64,000 bases of DNA from Psilocybe azurescens (Eukaryota; Basidiomycota; Agaricomycetes; Agaricales; Agrocybaceae). The position numbers and the translations under genes are program-made. This document shows positions 22,887-34,409 of this stretch, in pieces. Where the stretch lies: NCBI GenBank assembly GCA_023853785.1, contig JAJIRX010000866.1, positions 97,732-161,731 on the forward strand, written 5' to 3'. The notes beneath the pieces are model-generated. The model made no database searches and was not told the origin of the DNA. It saw only the letters and a program-made list of their open reading frames with translations. Each line of letters begins with the position of its first letter. The stretch's first letter is position 1.

Positions 22887-23942
22887 TCATAAATTAGAAG
22901 TAGACCAAGCCTTGAGTTGAAAGTCCAAAATGATAGGAATAAAATCGAATAGGCCAAAATCAGGCCAGTACGTGGATGAAAATTGCAACTGGGTATCCTC
23001 GCAACACTTCGGGTATGATGAAAAACTGATATCTCAATAGCTACGGAAACGCTTACCTGCCAGAGCATGTAATCACTCAACCGCTTAACCCCGCTTGTTC
23101 TAACCAGAATGTCGAGTGGAGGACTTCCACCCAACGATGTCATCATCTGTCTATCGATGTCTTTCTCGGTGATAATCCTAGAATGCGTGAGTCGGATGTT
23201 GTGACAACGCACTAGAGAATAATAACATACGCATCCTTGGAACCAGCCAGGAGCGAATTGCGAACGCAAGATTCTACAGCTGTCGTCATTTCGTCGCGAG
23301 AAGTGTATGGCATGCAGATATTAAAGATAGCTCTGAGATAGATCTTAGAAAGGGGAGAAATCATATTTTCCAGAGCGTACCTTTTGTTATGCCGGGTCAT
23401 ATCCTCCGCCTTTCGGGCTGCTCTTTGCACAGATTCGGGTAGCATTTTCACGTTTCCGATTACGTTGAGCCGCACACCATACTGGTCCAAGAGATCGCTG
23501 ACACGGGAAAAGATAAGATACTGCAATACAGAACGGAAACGGGGTTGCTCACCCGTGGCCACACAATTCCAACAACTTCTCTTCCGCCAGTGCCATCAAA
23601 GAACTGACTTCTTCTTCCGACCTCTTGAAATTCTCAATCGAGAACGCGTATGCCGATACACATTTCACGTTGAGACGCATGCAGACTTCCAGCATCTATG
23701 GATAGTCTAATCATGTTTCGTCAGGATTCCCTGAAATGGCTCACCTTTCGCAAGGTAATAAATCCATCGCTATGACCTTCCGGCACGGCCTTGCTGTTCC
23801 TACGAGCATACCGCCGATTTCCATCCATAACAAAGGCAACATGTTGTGGAATAGGACCCGTCGAAAGAATCTTGAGGATGATATTCCTTGCTTTGGTCGC
23901 GATTTTGTTCTGCAACCACACCCAGCCACGTCGCAAAATCAT
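22887..23942 (-). CDS. RER2: Dehydrodolichyl diphosphate synthase (cis-prenyltransferase)
   Basis: Starts MILRRGWVWLQNKIATKARN and has the catalytic FVMDGNRRYARR motif, CVSAYAFSIENFKRSEEEV, LNVIGNVKMLP and the diagnostic RTSGVKRLSDYMLWQ, ending WPDFGLFDFIPIILDFQ and a stop at 22887-22889. About 300 residues in six exons, all in frame. It condenses isopentenyl diphosphate units onto farnesyl diphosphate in cis configuration to make the long dolichol precursor needed for N-glycosylation and GPI anchors, at the ER membrane. It corresponds to yeast RER2/SRT1 and human DHDDS; in eukaryotes it normally works with a NUS1/NgBR partner. The RTSG...RLSD form supports this assignment over the NUS1 subunit, which lacks these residues. 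Confidence 0.9.
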
Positions 23943-24170
23943 AGTTCGGAGAAAAGGTGAGTGTGAGAATTTATCTCCGCATTAAGAGTTCATTACAATC
24001 TTCGGCAACAGCATCCCGAAAGATCTCGTTCAAACTACCCGTCAAACCGCCAGTCTAGCGGAAAACGTTGATTGTGAGTTTAAAAAGAATTCATAGGGAT
24101 GGGATATTGGGAACAACTAACACAATTTTTTAAAGAGAACTGTAGGAGGACTAAGAAAAATATTATATTT

Positions 24171-25894
24171 TTATGCTATATGGGGTATAAATGCAGTCCA
24201 GTCTACTCTTTCGAATCCATCGGGAGGAATGCTTCCCAAGCATATAAACGCAATGATGAAGAGTGTAAATCGTGAAGGGACATATACCAGTATGCCTCCA
24301 GCTCCTACTAAATATTCTACATAGAAAAGTGTTCCTTCGAAACACCCATCTTCAAAATCTGAGGAGGCGCGCTCGAGGAGATAGTTCAAGACGTTAGTCA
24401 GCAAAATAATAGCAGGAATTATAGTGATGATAAGGGAGGCAACCCGCCATGCGGTCTGCTCGCTGTGGGTGGCAAAACTCCCCGACCAGGCGGCCATGTG
24501 TATACTGCCGAACACCACCCCAAGGATCGCTGCCCCTGTTCGGATCCAGCTCACTGCTCCGGGTACCATCATGGGCGCATAGAACATCGGCACTCTCACC
24601 GCACCTGTTGCCACTTTCTTCGACTCATCAGACTCTACTATATCGCCCAATCCATCGAGAACATTCTTAATCGGCCAGTAAACGAAAGCATCAAATAGGG
24701 CTGAGAAGAGCCCTTCCTTCTTGACATACTCTCCGACCATTATGAAAGGTCGAAGTAAAGCATCTCGAGTAGAGGTCGCCGTCTTCGAAATTTGCATATG
24801 TAGCCGGGTTTTGAATGGGGTGGGTTCGACTACGGGTTCAGGCCGCAACTGCTTGTTTTTCGCTTCAGAAGCTCTCAGGATGTCCATGTATACCCAATGC
24901 TCTTCATCCACAATCCGTGCATACGGACGGGCCACTGCAGCGTCGGTCTTGGTCTCTGACTGCGGCTCCTGCTGACGTTCAGCGGCGGGATTAGAATCCG
25001 ATTTAGGCTCGGGATTATGCGCAGTGATGGCAGGACACTCTGCATCAGGAATTGGATCGGATTTGAAGTCGACCCGGACAGAATAACGGACATCGAGGGG
25101 CTTGTTCCACCAAAAGCGTACATCGCCCCGTTCAGAGTGGTGAATGCCAAAGTAACGATCTCTAGCTCCGTAATAGTCAATCCTTGGGCGCGTCTGGCGA
25201 TACACTGAACAGCGAACCAGGCGACTTGTACCATGACGATAACCTTCGAGAACAGGTCTCCTTTGCTGCGATCCACGATGTCCTCCTTGGTGATGTTTGG
25301 GAAATCTATCGAGCCGGCTTCGAGATGTTTGTGAAATTTCTCGATCGAGAGAGTTTGGGTTGGAACTCCGTTTCGGTATAGCATGAAGCCTCCCATGACA
25401 AGGAAGTGACCGTGCACCTTTGTCCATCCATGATCTGATGTCAAATAGGCCCATAGACGTGACATTAGATAGTGAACCTACGCTGAAGATAGGGATCACC
25501 CACCTTCATAAATTTTAGCTATATTACTCGCTTGCAGCCACTGTCGCATGGCCCATATCATAAGTAGCTCCGGGGCAATGATAGCCCAGAACATTAATCC
25601 AACGCGACGTCGAAAGATGACAAAATCGGAATCATGTGGGGAGGGGATGTTGGGGTGAACAGAGACCCAGCTACACGCAAAGACCGTTACAATGCAGCTC
25701 CACACAATCTCTGACATCGTTCGCAGGTTTTGAGAGCTCGCATCTCTGGCGGAAAAATCCAAAGTATCGGCATTGGGCGATGTCGATATCCAAAAATCCG
25801 ATAAAGATTGGGGAAAGACCACGGAGACCGCAGGCCTCGCGTTGATGAACGATAATCGCGATGCGACGGCCATTACGAGGAGAACGAAGTACAT
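24171..25894 (-). CDS. Orphan multi-pass membrane protein (FIPHI family)
   Basis: Start at 25894 with a signal-like segment (MYFVLLVMAVASRLSFI). Conserved blocks follow: VWSCIVTVFACSWVSVHPN, GLMFWAIIAPELLMIWAMRQ and, after an intron at about 25425-25496, DHGWTKVHGHFLVMGGFML. Then come a charged loop and three or more helices, ending VDWTAFIPHIA at 24171. I know this as a large, uncharacterised Agaricomycete family with the same C-terminal motif; no biochemical role is established. A T-run at 25112-25115 (complement) is one base short for AMYAF to continue into WWNKPLDVRYSV, so the two halves lie in different frames. The sequence on each side is well conserved, so a consensus error is likely. 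Confidence 0.65.
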
Positions 25895-26429
25895 CGAATG
25901 GAATTCTTGTTCAAGCTGTTGATATGTAGAGCTTCGTCGAGTCCTCGAAGGGCCAATGATCTGTCAGTGGGAAAAGGCTCTGGGAAATGGTGAGATGGGG
26001 AGGCCATGAAGATGCAGGGATGTCCGAAGGTACCCTTAAAGCTCCTTAAAGTCTGTAAAAGCTGTGAAAAACGGATGGTACCTGAGCCAAGCCAATGTTC
26101 ATGTGTATTGACCTTAGGTGCCAAAAATAGATTATTATCAACAACTCAAGGCACAATATCACAGCCTGTCACCGGATATGTACCGGGCACTTGCAAGGAC
26201 GCTTTTAAAACGAGGAACACTAGAAGAACAGGACAACAAGAGATGCGCGCTTTTTTTTTACAATACTTTACAACAGTCTGAGAAGCTTCTTCGTGGACAT
26301 CAGCCTCGTAAAATTACATTTACGGTTCTATATATGCATGATTAAACTTTAGTCCTTTGAAAATAGTACCCTCAGCCATATTCGAGTCCTGACAGTGATA
26401 CTTATTATTACTATCCTTGACGTTGTCCT
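25895..26429. other. Intergenic with an unrecognised small ORF
   Basis: Between the orphan membrane gene and the amidohydrolase 3' end. A 75-codon plus-strand frame at 26118-26345 (YYQQLKAQYHSLSPDMYRAL) and a Cys-bearing frame at 26006-26110 (VCKSCEKRMV...CSC) could be remnants of an MYND-type zinc-finger gene, but no proper splice join was found. Left as unsupported. Confidence 0.25.
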
Positions 26430-29400
26430 TCAAAAGGTCTCGACAATACCCCTTTCAGCCGAAAGAACACCTACGGCCTTGCTCTCAAAATCAATAACAC
26501 TTCCGCCTGAGTATAGGATAAGGTCAGGTATGGAGAATCTATGCAACTTCACTCCCAGCGCTTTGTGGAGGTTAGTAGAAGCAAGTGCGATCGCTTGCGA
26601 TTTACTGATGGTCCCATTTGCCTCGAGCGCAGCCTGTATGGTCATGGTTGATATGTTAGGGACGACGTGCATGGTACATCAGACACGAGGTAGAGAACGC
26701 ACCCAAGCTATTTCAAACCTTGTATTGCGTGCGCCTGATTCGTTAACCACCCCAAGGGCAACATTGACGCCCGCATCCAGTAATGTAGTCAGAGAGCTTT
26801 GCTGCGAGAGCGGTGGCCCTGGGAGTCTTTATATACATTAGACTAATTTAGTAGGCCTGGTGGATCAAAATAAACGTACATTCTTCTACTCTCCCAAGTA
26901 CCCGGGTAGGGTCTCGACGAGGTGAGGATCACACTGACGCCAGCAGATGCAATTTGTTTAGCAAGTAGATGCGCCTCAGAACCACCAGATAACGTCAATT
27001 TGAGCTTCTGGCCACTATGGATCTCGTATTCTCGCTTAAGGCTCAGAAGAGTGGTGATAATATCCGCATTCTCGACGGACACTACCAATGGTATTTTTCC
27101 CTACGCCAAAGTGGATAAGATATCATATTTCGATCAATATTGATGGAGAACAGAACAGATGTGTACATACTTTGCGCACCCGGTTCCATGCATCAGCAGT
27201 TTCAGATTCATGAATATGGGACGACCCGACTGACCCAAATAGCAGCGATCGTAGAGCAGCTATCTGAGTGCTCACGCTGACAGGGAGATCCAAGCTTATG
27301 GTGACATGTAGCGCGGTCTCTGATTGTATTATAGCGCCTCTCCCAAGGGCGTTCTGAGATCCAGTTCTGAAAGCAGCCGAAATACCTTGTAGGAAGCCAC
27401 TTCCCGAGGGAGGTGTAACGGAAGTTGTAATACCACCTCTATGGGCCAGCCTAGTAGACGTTTAGATGGGAAAAGATTTTGCGGTCAGAATCGAAATAGC
27501 AATATCCAAAAGAGAGAGATAGACCGACAGAAGATTTCTTCCTTCAAATGCAAGTCCATCCACTGCCCTGATTATGCTTGCCTTCCCAGAAAGTAGAGAA
27601 GGTAGATCTCCATTGACTAGAGGATCGAGCACGTTCCCATCATTTGTTGAAGGTTCAAGGCGAATCTCCACCAGTCCGAGTGGGGAACCATAAGTAGTCA
27701 AGCCAGGTGCGATGGATCCGCCTTCAAGGTCGATATAATTCACTGAGTTACCACTCATTTCTTCCGCACAACTATCAGCCGAACGCTGGATACATACAAT
27801 CTTCCCGTCATGAACGACAACAGTCCTTCCCAGGCCAGCTTCATCGTCGAAAACGGTCTCAAGTTGTCCTCCATCCTCGACGTTTATCTCATCGAACCCG
27901 ACGAGACTCTTAATGCCGGAGATGACGACCTTTCCAACGAGCTGAGTGCCTTGGAGAGGAGGCAGTCCTTCCCACTCGACAGTATCGTTCTTTTCCTTAT
28001 CCCAGTTGGGCACCTCGGGGAGTTCTTGGAACGGAGCTGGCTTGTGAAGGACATGTGGGTCAGAGAGCTGTGGGATTCCGTCGACATACACTTGCTCGGG
28101 AGTAGAGCCCAGAGATAGTGGATGCGAATCCCAAACAACGATGTCTAAAAGGAAAGGTACATGTTATCTATGCACACTCACAGGAGTACATTAAAAGGAG
28201 GTCTACCTGCGTCAAATCCTGTGTCTTCTGATTAGCTGGAAATTTCGGAAAAATAATATTAGCTTTCAGACGTGCCTTCAGCTATAGTGCCAACTCGATG
28301 GCCCAGCCCAGCGGCTCTCGCAGGTACAGATGTCACAGAGGCAAGCGCCAAAGCGGGATTGAGGCCATAATAGTGGGCTTGCTGAGCTTCGAATAGAAGA
28401 TATCGACTGTTAACGACTGGGTGATCTGACTGGTAAATTTAAATTGAAGACGAGAAGTAAGAGTAAGGATCGACGGGGAAAAAATTAGCAGAAACTATGA
28501 ACTAACTTTCATGACGACGGGTATACCATGCTCCGCGAGAATACGAGGTGCGAATTCGGAACCGCGATAGGCTTCACGTTTCTTTCTTTTGTGGTATGAG
28601 AAATGTCAGTTGGCATAATTATACCGAGAAGCATATAATGCATATTACCTGAAGTTACTAGCAAAGAGAGCAATTGATGGCGCCCCTCCCTAGAGTCAAA
28701 GGATAATGTTTAGCTACAACGGTGGGAAGGAAGAATCCAAGATTGAAGGATATACATACCCATGTTTTCTTCAGGAGATCAGGGACGAGATAAGTTTCGC
28801 CGGCATGATGGAAAGAGGCCACCGGGAACTGGAATTCATTCGAGAGACGAACAATCCCATCAAGATCGACAGCCTATGAAAATCTCGTTAACCAGATGCT
28901 GGCATTGAAGGAGAGAAGAAAGTACCTCATAGCAGTGAATTGAAAGCTATGGATGGATGGACCGAATTTAAAGATATGTTCAGCTTCCGATGTCTCTAAA
29001 ACACTCGGCGGCGACACCTAAGCAGAAATAGATAGACTTACCTTGACGCGTCCTCTCAGAACATCTACCAAAGATTCCCATTGTAGTTCCTCAGGAAAAA
29101 TTTCTTTCCCCGTTAAAGACGTCCATTCGCTGGATTCAACCTTAGCGCAGAACGCATCTTGGGCATCGCGGATTTTGCGTGCTTCATCGTAAGCATGTCG
29201 GAAATTCCACTGGCCATCCATTCGGGTCTGGCCGTACAGTCTATCGGGATTCTCGCCACAAGCATGTCTAGAAAGGTAGATCGGTATAGCGAAGTGAGCA
29301 ACGGCAAGCAGATATACGACTTACTTCATATGTCTCCATCGGATGTAGTCTGTCCCGTTGGGTGAGTGTGTTAGCGATAAAGGTGGTTCAAGAACTTTAG

Positions 29401-30263
29401 AGGTAGTAGAACGTTCTTCAGTTGGTCGAAGTTTGATCACGAAGGCTTGGCCGCCTATAAGCCAAAATTAAGCATGAATAACAATGCAGCGACTTAGTGA
29501 GCCTACCAATGTTGTTTGCGCTGCCAGGAAGAATCTGAGCAGTAGTTACCCCACCTGCCATAGCGAGCTGATAGGACTCGTCGTGAGTGTTTAAGCCGTC
29601 AATGCTTCGAAGCCAAGGAAGGATAGGGGCCTTCCTCGAATTTCCGTCAGAGGCACCTACACGAACTTTTCAGCATTCCGATAGAAAAATACACAGTAAA
29701 ACTAACACACCTCTCAGTCCTGGTGAGCTGGAAACTCCGATATGCGAATGCAAATCAACCAGTCCAGGAGTAACCCATTTCCCACCAACATCCATTACCC
29801 TGATATCCGCCCCGCTATTATCCATCTTCGTAGTTTCCAACAAGTTTGGGGGTATATATCCAACAGCGAGGATGAGTCCTTTGTCTAGCAGGACATCTCC
29901 AAAGACCACTTCAGTTCCGTTACGCGCTCCTGTCCATATCTTCGCGTTCTTGAGCAACGTAGGTGGGGTGCCGGGTACCCACCGGTCACTGCTGCCTTTT
30001 ACGCGCTCAGCGGTGTTGAATGAAGGAGGAGGGCCTGCCGGGGTGTGTATATCCTGACATTTGGCAATAAGAGAGGCGTGGTGAGCTTGCAGCTCTGGTA
30101 AAGCCGTCGAGTGAAATGGCGACAAGCCGAAGAAACCGTGAGAGAATACGAAGATGCTCTGCGCGATGCATGCAGCGACAACGAGTCCCAGAAGTCGTCG
30201 CGGACCTTTGGAGCTGCCACGTCTGGGAGCGTTTCGCTCGTTGTGATTTGGTAGTTTCTCCAT
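26430..30263 (-). CDS. Membrane-anchored amidohydrolase (composite-domain metal hydrolase)
   Basis: Start at 30263. A basic cytoplasmic leader and one transmembrane anchor (LLGLVVAACIAQSIFVFSHG) precede the amidohydrolase fold. The beta-sandwich part reads TPPTLLKNAKIWTG and VFGDVLLDKGLILAVGYIP, then VTPGLVDLHSHIG with the metal-binding HSH. Further blocks are LAMAGGVTTAQILPGSANNI, IHCYE, VASFHHAGETYLVPDLLKKT, YRGSEFAPRILAEHGIPVVM-SDHP and, near the C-terminus, ADIVVWDSHPLSLGSTPEQV-Y-DG. A second composite beta domain with GGSIAPGLTTYGSPLG follows, ending SIPDLILYSGGSVIDFESKA. It resembles imidazolonepropionase-like and related fungal amidohydrolases of unknown substrate. It has more than ten introns, including a 21-nt microexon at 28926-28946. 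No frame faults were found in the parts I joined; the central part was not joined completely. Confidence 0.8.
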
Positions 30264-30620
30264 GACTGTTGGAGGTTGACTTGAGGGAAGCGAGTTGGAC
30301 TTTCACCGATTCTATACTATCTTAGTATGCGAATTTTAGTGATAGCGCCATTAAGGTGCCACACTGATAGAAGAACAGTGAGAACCGACGTTCTCAGTGG
30401 ACCGCGGAGCACATGCTACGAGATATCGCGGTACCGCCCTATCCCAGGCAGTCATCGTGAATACCAATGAGGGTCCAAGGAAAGGTTATAAAGTAAATTC
30501 AGCATCTTCAATTATGCCATTTATAATAAAACAGAAAGGTACATGTGAATATAAACAGTGCACGCAATTATGGATGGAATGGAATTTAAAGATCCTCAAA
30601 TAGTGTACCTGCAAATCGAC
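30264..30620. other. Intergenic, 5' of amidohydrolase / 3' of coiled-coil gene
   Basis: 357 bp upstream of the amidohydrolase start and downstream of the coiled-coil gene, both on the minus strand. No coding sequence or repeat seen; presumably the amidohydrolase promoter. Confidence 0.4.
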
Positions 30621-33600
30621 TCATTCGACATCAGTATCGTCATCATCCTCGTCCGCATTTTCCTCTTCTTCCATCTCGTCATCAGTCGTATCGGGCCCAT
30701 CCTCACGAACCACAGCAGCAGTCTCCATCTGAGCCTGGACAGAGCCAATGGACGACTGCGAAGCATGCGGCATATGCATATTCAGCGGTCCACCACCACT
30801 CGGAGATCTGACCATCCTCAAGTTCGCAGACTGACCAGGACTAGCCGGCCCAGCAGCACCCAAGCCGAGCATGTACATCGTCGAGGACACTGTCCTCACT
30901 CTCGGCGCAGAGCCCATCGGACTCGTAGGTGACATCATCATCCCATACCCCCATTACCACTTCCACCACCACCAAGCGCACCCACACCCGGTGCAATAGC
31001 AGCGCCTGCAAAGCTAGGCATCGGGACTTTCAAACCTAACACCGCGAGCGGGTCTTTCATCTGCTCCGTCCCACCCCCAAGACCGAACCCAAAGAAGCTC
31101 CCTTTCCTAGACCTCGAAGGGTTATTTTGGCCCGCGCCTTGATTCTGGTGGAAGTTCCCCGTTGACGACGTAGATCGTAGACGAGGACTTGTCATGATAC
31201 TCCCGAACGTCGGCGAGGGTCCTAGCGACGGGGCGACTGATGCGGGACTGCTGGGTTTTGAAGGCGAACCTCGGATCCACGATGTCCAACCGTTTGCGGT
31301 TCCGGTTCCGTTCGTGTTCGTGTTGTCGGTATGAGGCGAGACGAGACTCGAGTTGGACGCCGATGGATCAGCAGAAAGATTAGGCGCTTCCAACGACTCA
31401 GGATCATGTATCGCTCTCTTAAGAGCAGCAATATCATGCTGCACATCCTCCAACTTGCGCATAAACGTATCACGCGCCTTGCGTACCGCCGGATCTGTCC
31501 CAGCGACGAAGGCTTCGATCTGCTTCTCGACCTCCGATTGAATGGGCACTTCATTGTCCTGGGGTATATGAGAGCCGCCGCTAATACTATCGCCATTCGT
31601 TGATTTTTTCTGGTTCTTGCTCATGTACGCCGAGCAGTGCCCCAGGAATGCTCAGGAGGGCTTCATATCCCTTCGCAAGCAAAGTCTCGTCCCCGACGCG
31701 GATCTCCAGCTCAACACGAGCATCCTCGGTATAATCGTCCAAGCGTCCAAGCGCTGCCCGCAAGACACTCGTCAGTATCGTGGTGGTGGATGATGGCTCA
31801 GGTGTCGCCAGTGGTGACGATAGTGACGAAGATGAAGAGGATGAGAAGTGTCCAAAGGCCGGTGAGATTGGGTATCCATTTGCCGATGACGAGGGAGCAT
31901 TTAGACTTATCTTGAGGCCTTCAAGTGCGAGATGACAATCTCTAAACGCGCGCTGCAAATCGTCATAGCGTTTGTTGATTTTGTTAAGCTCTGCCAACAT
32001 GGGGTGGGGTTGAGCCACGACAGGAGGTTCCAGTTTAACGGGGGTATCTGGTGTTGAGGAAATTGTCGTTGGAGGGAGGAAAACGGAACTGACTGTAGAA
32101 GTAGCAGACGTTGGGATGGATGAAAACGATAATGAGGTCGCCATGCCGTCTACGGTATCGGATTGAGATTTGGCGGCGTCGGTGACTTCTTGTACATCAG
32201 AAAGGTCCGTGATTTCGACTTCTTTGACCTCGTTGACAGCGTCATTGCTCGTAGGGAGGTCCTGAACTGGAGGCATGTCTTGAATAGCTTCAAGTGTAGC
32301 GTTGGAAGCAACTTCTTCAACGGGACTCTGAGGTTGCATTACATCTTCAACAGGGGTAAGAGGGGTAGGAGATGCCGTAGGATGCTCCAGCGAGGGCGGC
32401 ACTGAGGTAGCAGCGCCATCACCGCCTGGTGAGTCGACTTGCTCCTCTTCGACAAGATGCGTATCGGCTGAGGGACCTACAGTTGACGACACCGCATCGG
32501 TGGCAACTGAGATCTCACAGTCATCGACAACAACAGTGGGCACCAACCCAGCAGGATCCCCGTTAGGAAGAGATGATGACGAGGAGGAAGAGGGTAGAGG
32601 TGGGAGAGGCATAATATGAGCCTTCTCCGGTACCTGAGGAGGCGCGTCGTCCAAAGACTCGCACATGTTCTTCTCTAAAGCCGTTACATTGGGGCCTATT
32701 TGCGCAACCGCCTTTTCCAGGATGAGTCTCCTCTCTGTCTCCTTCCCCAACTCCTCTAGTAGGCCATCCAGTCCCGTACGAACAAGGAGCTCCCTGGCCC
32801 GCCCGCCCGAGAGAGAGCGCACTTTCAGTGTCAAGGACGCCATTATCCAAGCCCTCCAGTAGGATACGAGCATGTTGAGCCATGTCTAGAAGTGCTTCAA
32901 CATACAAGTGACTTTCATGCACCTCTCCACCCTCTCGTAGCCGGCTGAGCATCTCCTCTCCGCGACGGACCCATCGCCGAAGGCCCTCAACGACCCGCTC
33001 CTCTCTGCCGCCCATGCGGATACGTTGAGCAATCTCGCGTCGGCGACCATACGTCTCTTTCATGATGTCGCCTCCAATCTCGTCCAGCGCACTGCGCAGT
33101 CGTTCGTTTTGGGACTCGAGCGACCGAAGTTGGGTGGAAAGTGTGTGGTTTTGGGACTCGAGCGTAGCTAACGTGGCGTTGTGCCGAGATTGCAGGGTGT
33201 TTAATGTCGTGAGGAGATTGTTGGTCGATGTTTGAGAGAATTGCCTGCAGGCTTTTGTTAGATACGAAGCGTTTTCGAGTGTAGAATATACGCACATGTA
33301 TCGAGATACCATCTTCGCAGCTGTGCCATCCTCCAGCTGAAGTTTGGACAGTTCTGTCTGAGTGCGTCCTAGTTCTGCTTGTACTGCTTCGTTCCCTTTT
33401 CGTTCGGCCTCGAGCTTGGACTTGCAGACCTCCAGCTCTGCAGTGTTTTCGTCGAGTTTACGTGCCAATGCGTCGCATTCTCTTTGAAGTTCACTGAGAA
33501 GGCGATCAAGACCCAATCTCCCCCTCCTTCAATGATTCTTGGAGGTAGGACGTCTGCGCTTCAGATGATGATTGAGCTTCCATGCTTCTCACTAGCGAAG

Positions 33601-34177
33601 CATACTCTTGCACAACTCCATCCGACATCTTCAGCTCCTCTTCAAGTTTTTTGATCTTCCACTCCAGATCTCGTTGTCGAATAAGACCCTCTTCCTCACG
33701 ACCTCGAACACGGGCACCCAACTCGTAAGCATTGTCTGCGTTTGCTGCAGCTTTCGTAGTAGCTGCATGTGCATTCGCCAGGCCGATGTGTGTTGCGAGT
33801 AGAGCTTCTTCTGTCAAAGAAAGCTTATGCGAGAGCCGGCGTAATGACAAGGTGAGCTCTTGTACCTGGTTCTGACTCTCTGTAGTCGATGCCTGGCCAT
33901 TTGGGTGAGGATGAGCTCGTAGAATCGCGAGTTCTGCTTTGAGCACGTCGTTCTCCCGTTCCAAATGCACTGCACGTTCGTGGGTCCGTACGGCGTCTAA
34001 AGAATGCCGCTGAAGCTTCACTGCAGATGCGTGGGCTTCATCCTAGATATCAATACTGTTTATTATTGATAATTTTCAGTGTAGAAAGTGCTCTCCGTAT
34101 ACCTGGAATCTGGCAACAGATGCCTTGAGACTTTGTAGTTCCAGCGACAGCGGGTGTTCTTCAGCAAGCTCAGCCAT
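30621..34177 (-). CDS. Long coiled-coil protein of unknown function
   Basis: Start at 34175-34177 (complement), MAELAEEHPLSLELQSLKAS, one intron, then a long heptad-rich region: RAVHLERENDVLKAELAILR, DLEWKIKKLEEELKMSD, GLDRLLSELQRECDALARKL and LESQNERLRSALDEIGGDIM. After this come RELLVRTGLDGLLEELGKET, a Pro/Ser/Thr-rich middle, a second helical block (MLAELNKINKRYDDLQRAFR) and a Gly-rich and acidic tail (DDEMEEEENADEDDDDTDVE). Over 1,000 residues if read through. No family recognised; a scaffold or cytoskeletal role is only a guess. Four apparent one-base shifts interrupt it: the C5 run at 33520-33524, near 32803-32812, the T6 run at 31604-31609 and the CCC at 30942-30944. All four are in or beside homopolymers or simple repeats, which points to sequence error. 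Confidence 0.65.
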
Positions 34178-34409
34178 GAAAAAGTCTTGCTGAGTGTGTT
34201 GAATACGTCGTCGTCGACTGGGCCACCTTTGGGTCACCGTGATCGACGTGGTCGATGGTGTCGCGGTTGTTTGGTCTCGTTCTCGAAGTCAAACAAATGA
34301 TATCCTTCGACCTATGTACGGGGCACCAACCGACTCCTCAGCCACAACCGCTTTATGTTTTCTTATGCTAAAGAGTTTACCTTTTCTATATCACTCCTAT
34401 TCTTGTACA
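34178..34409. promoter_or_regulatory. Divergent promoter region, coiled-coil / AP endonuclease
   Basis: 232 bp between divergent start codons at 34177 (minus) and 34410 (plus). It must contain both promoters. No clear TATA box; the sequence just before 34410 is pyrimidine-rich (cttttctatatcactcctattcttg). Confidence 0.45.
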
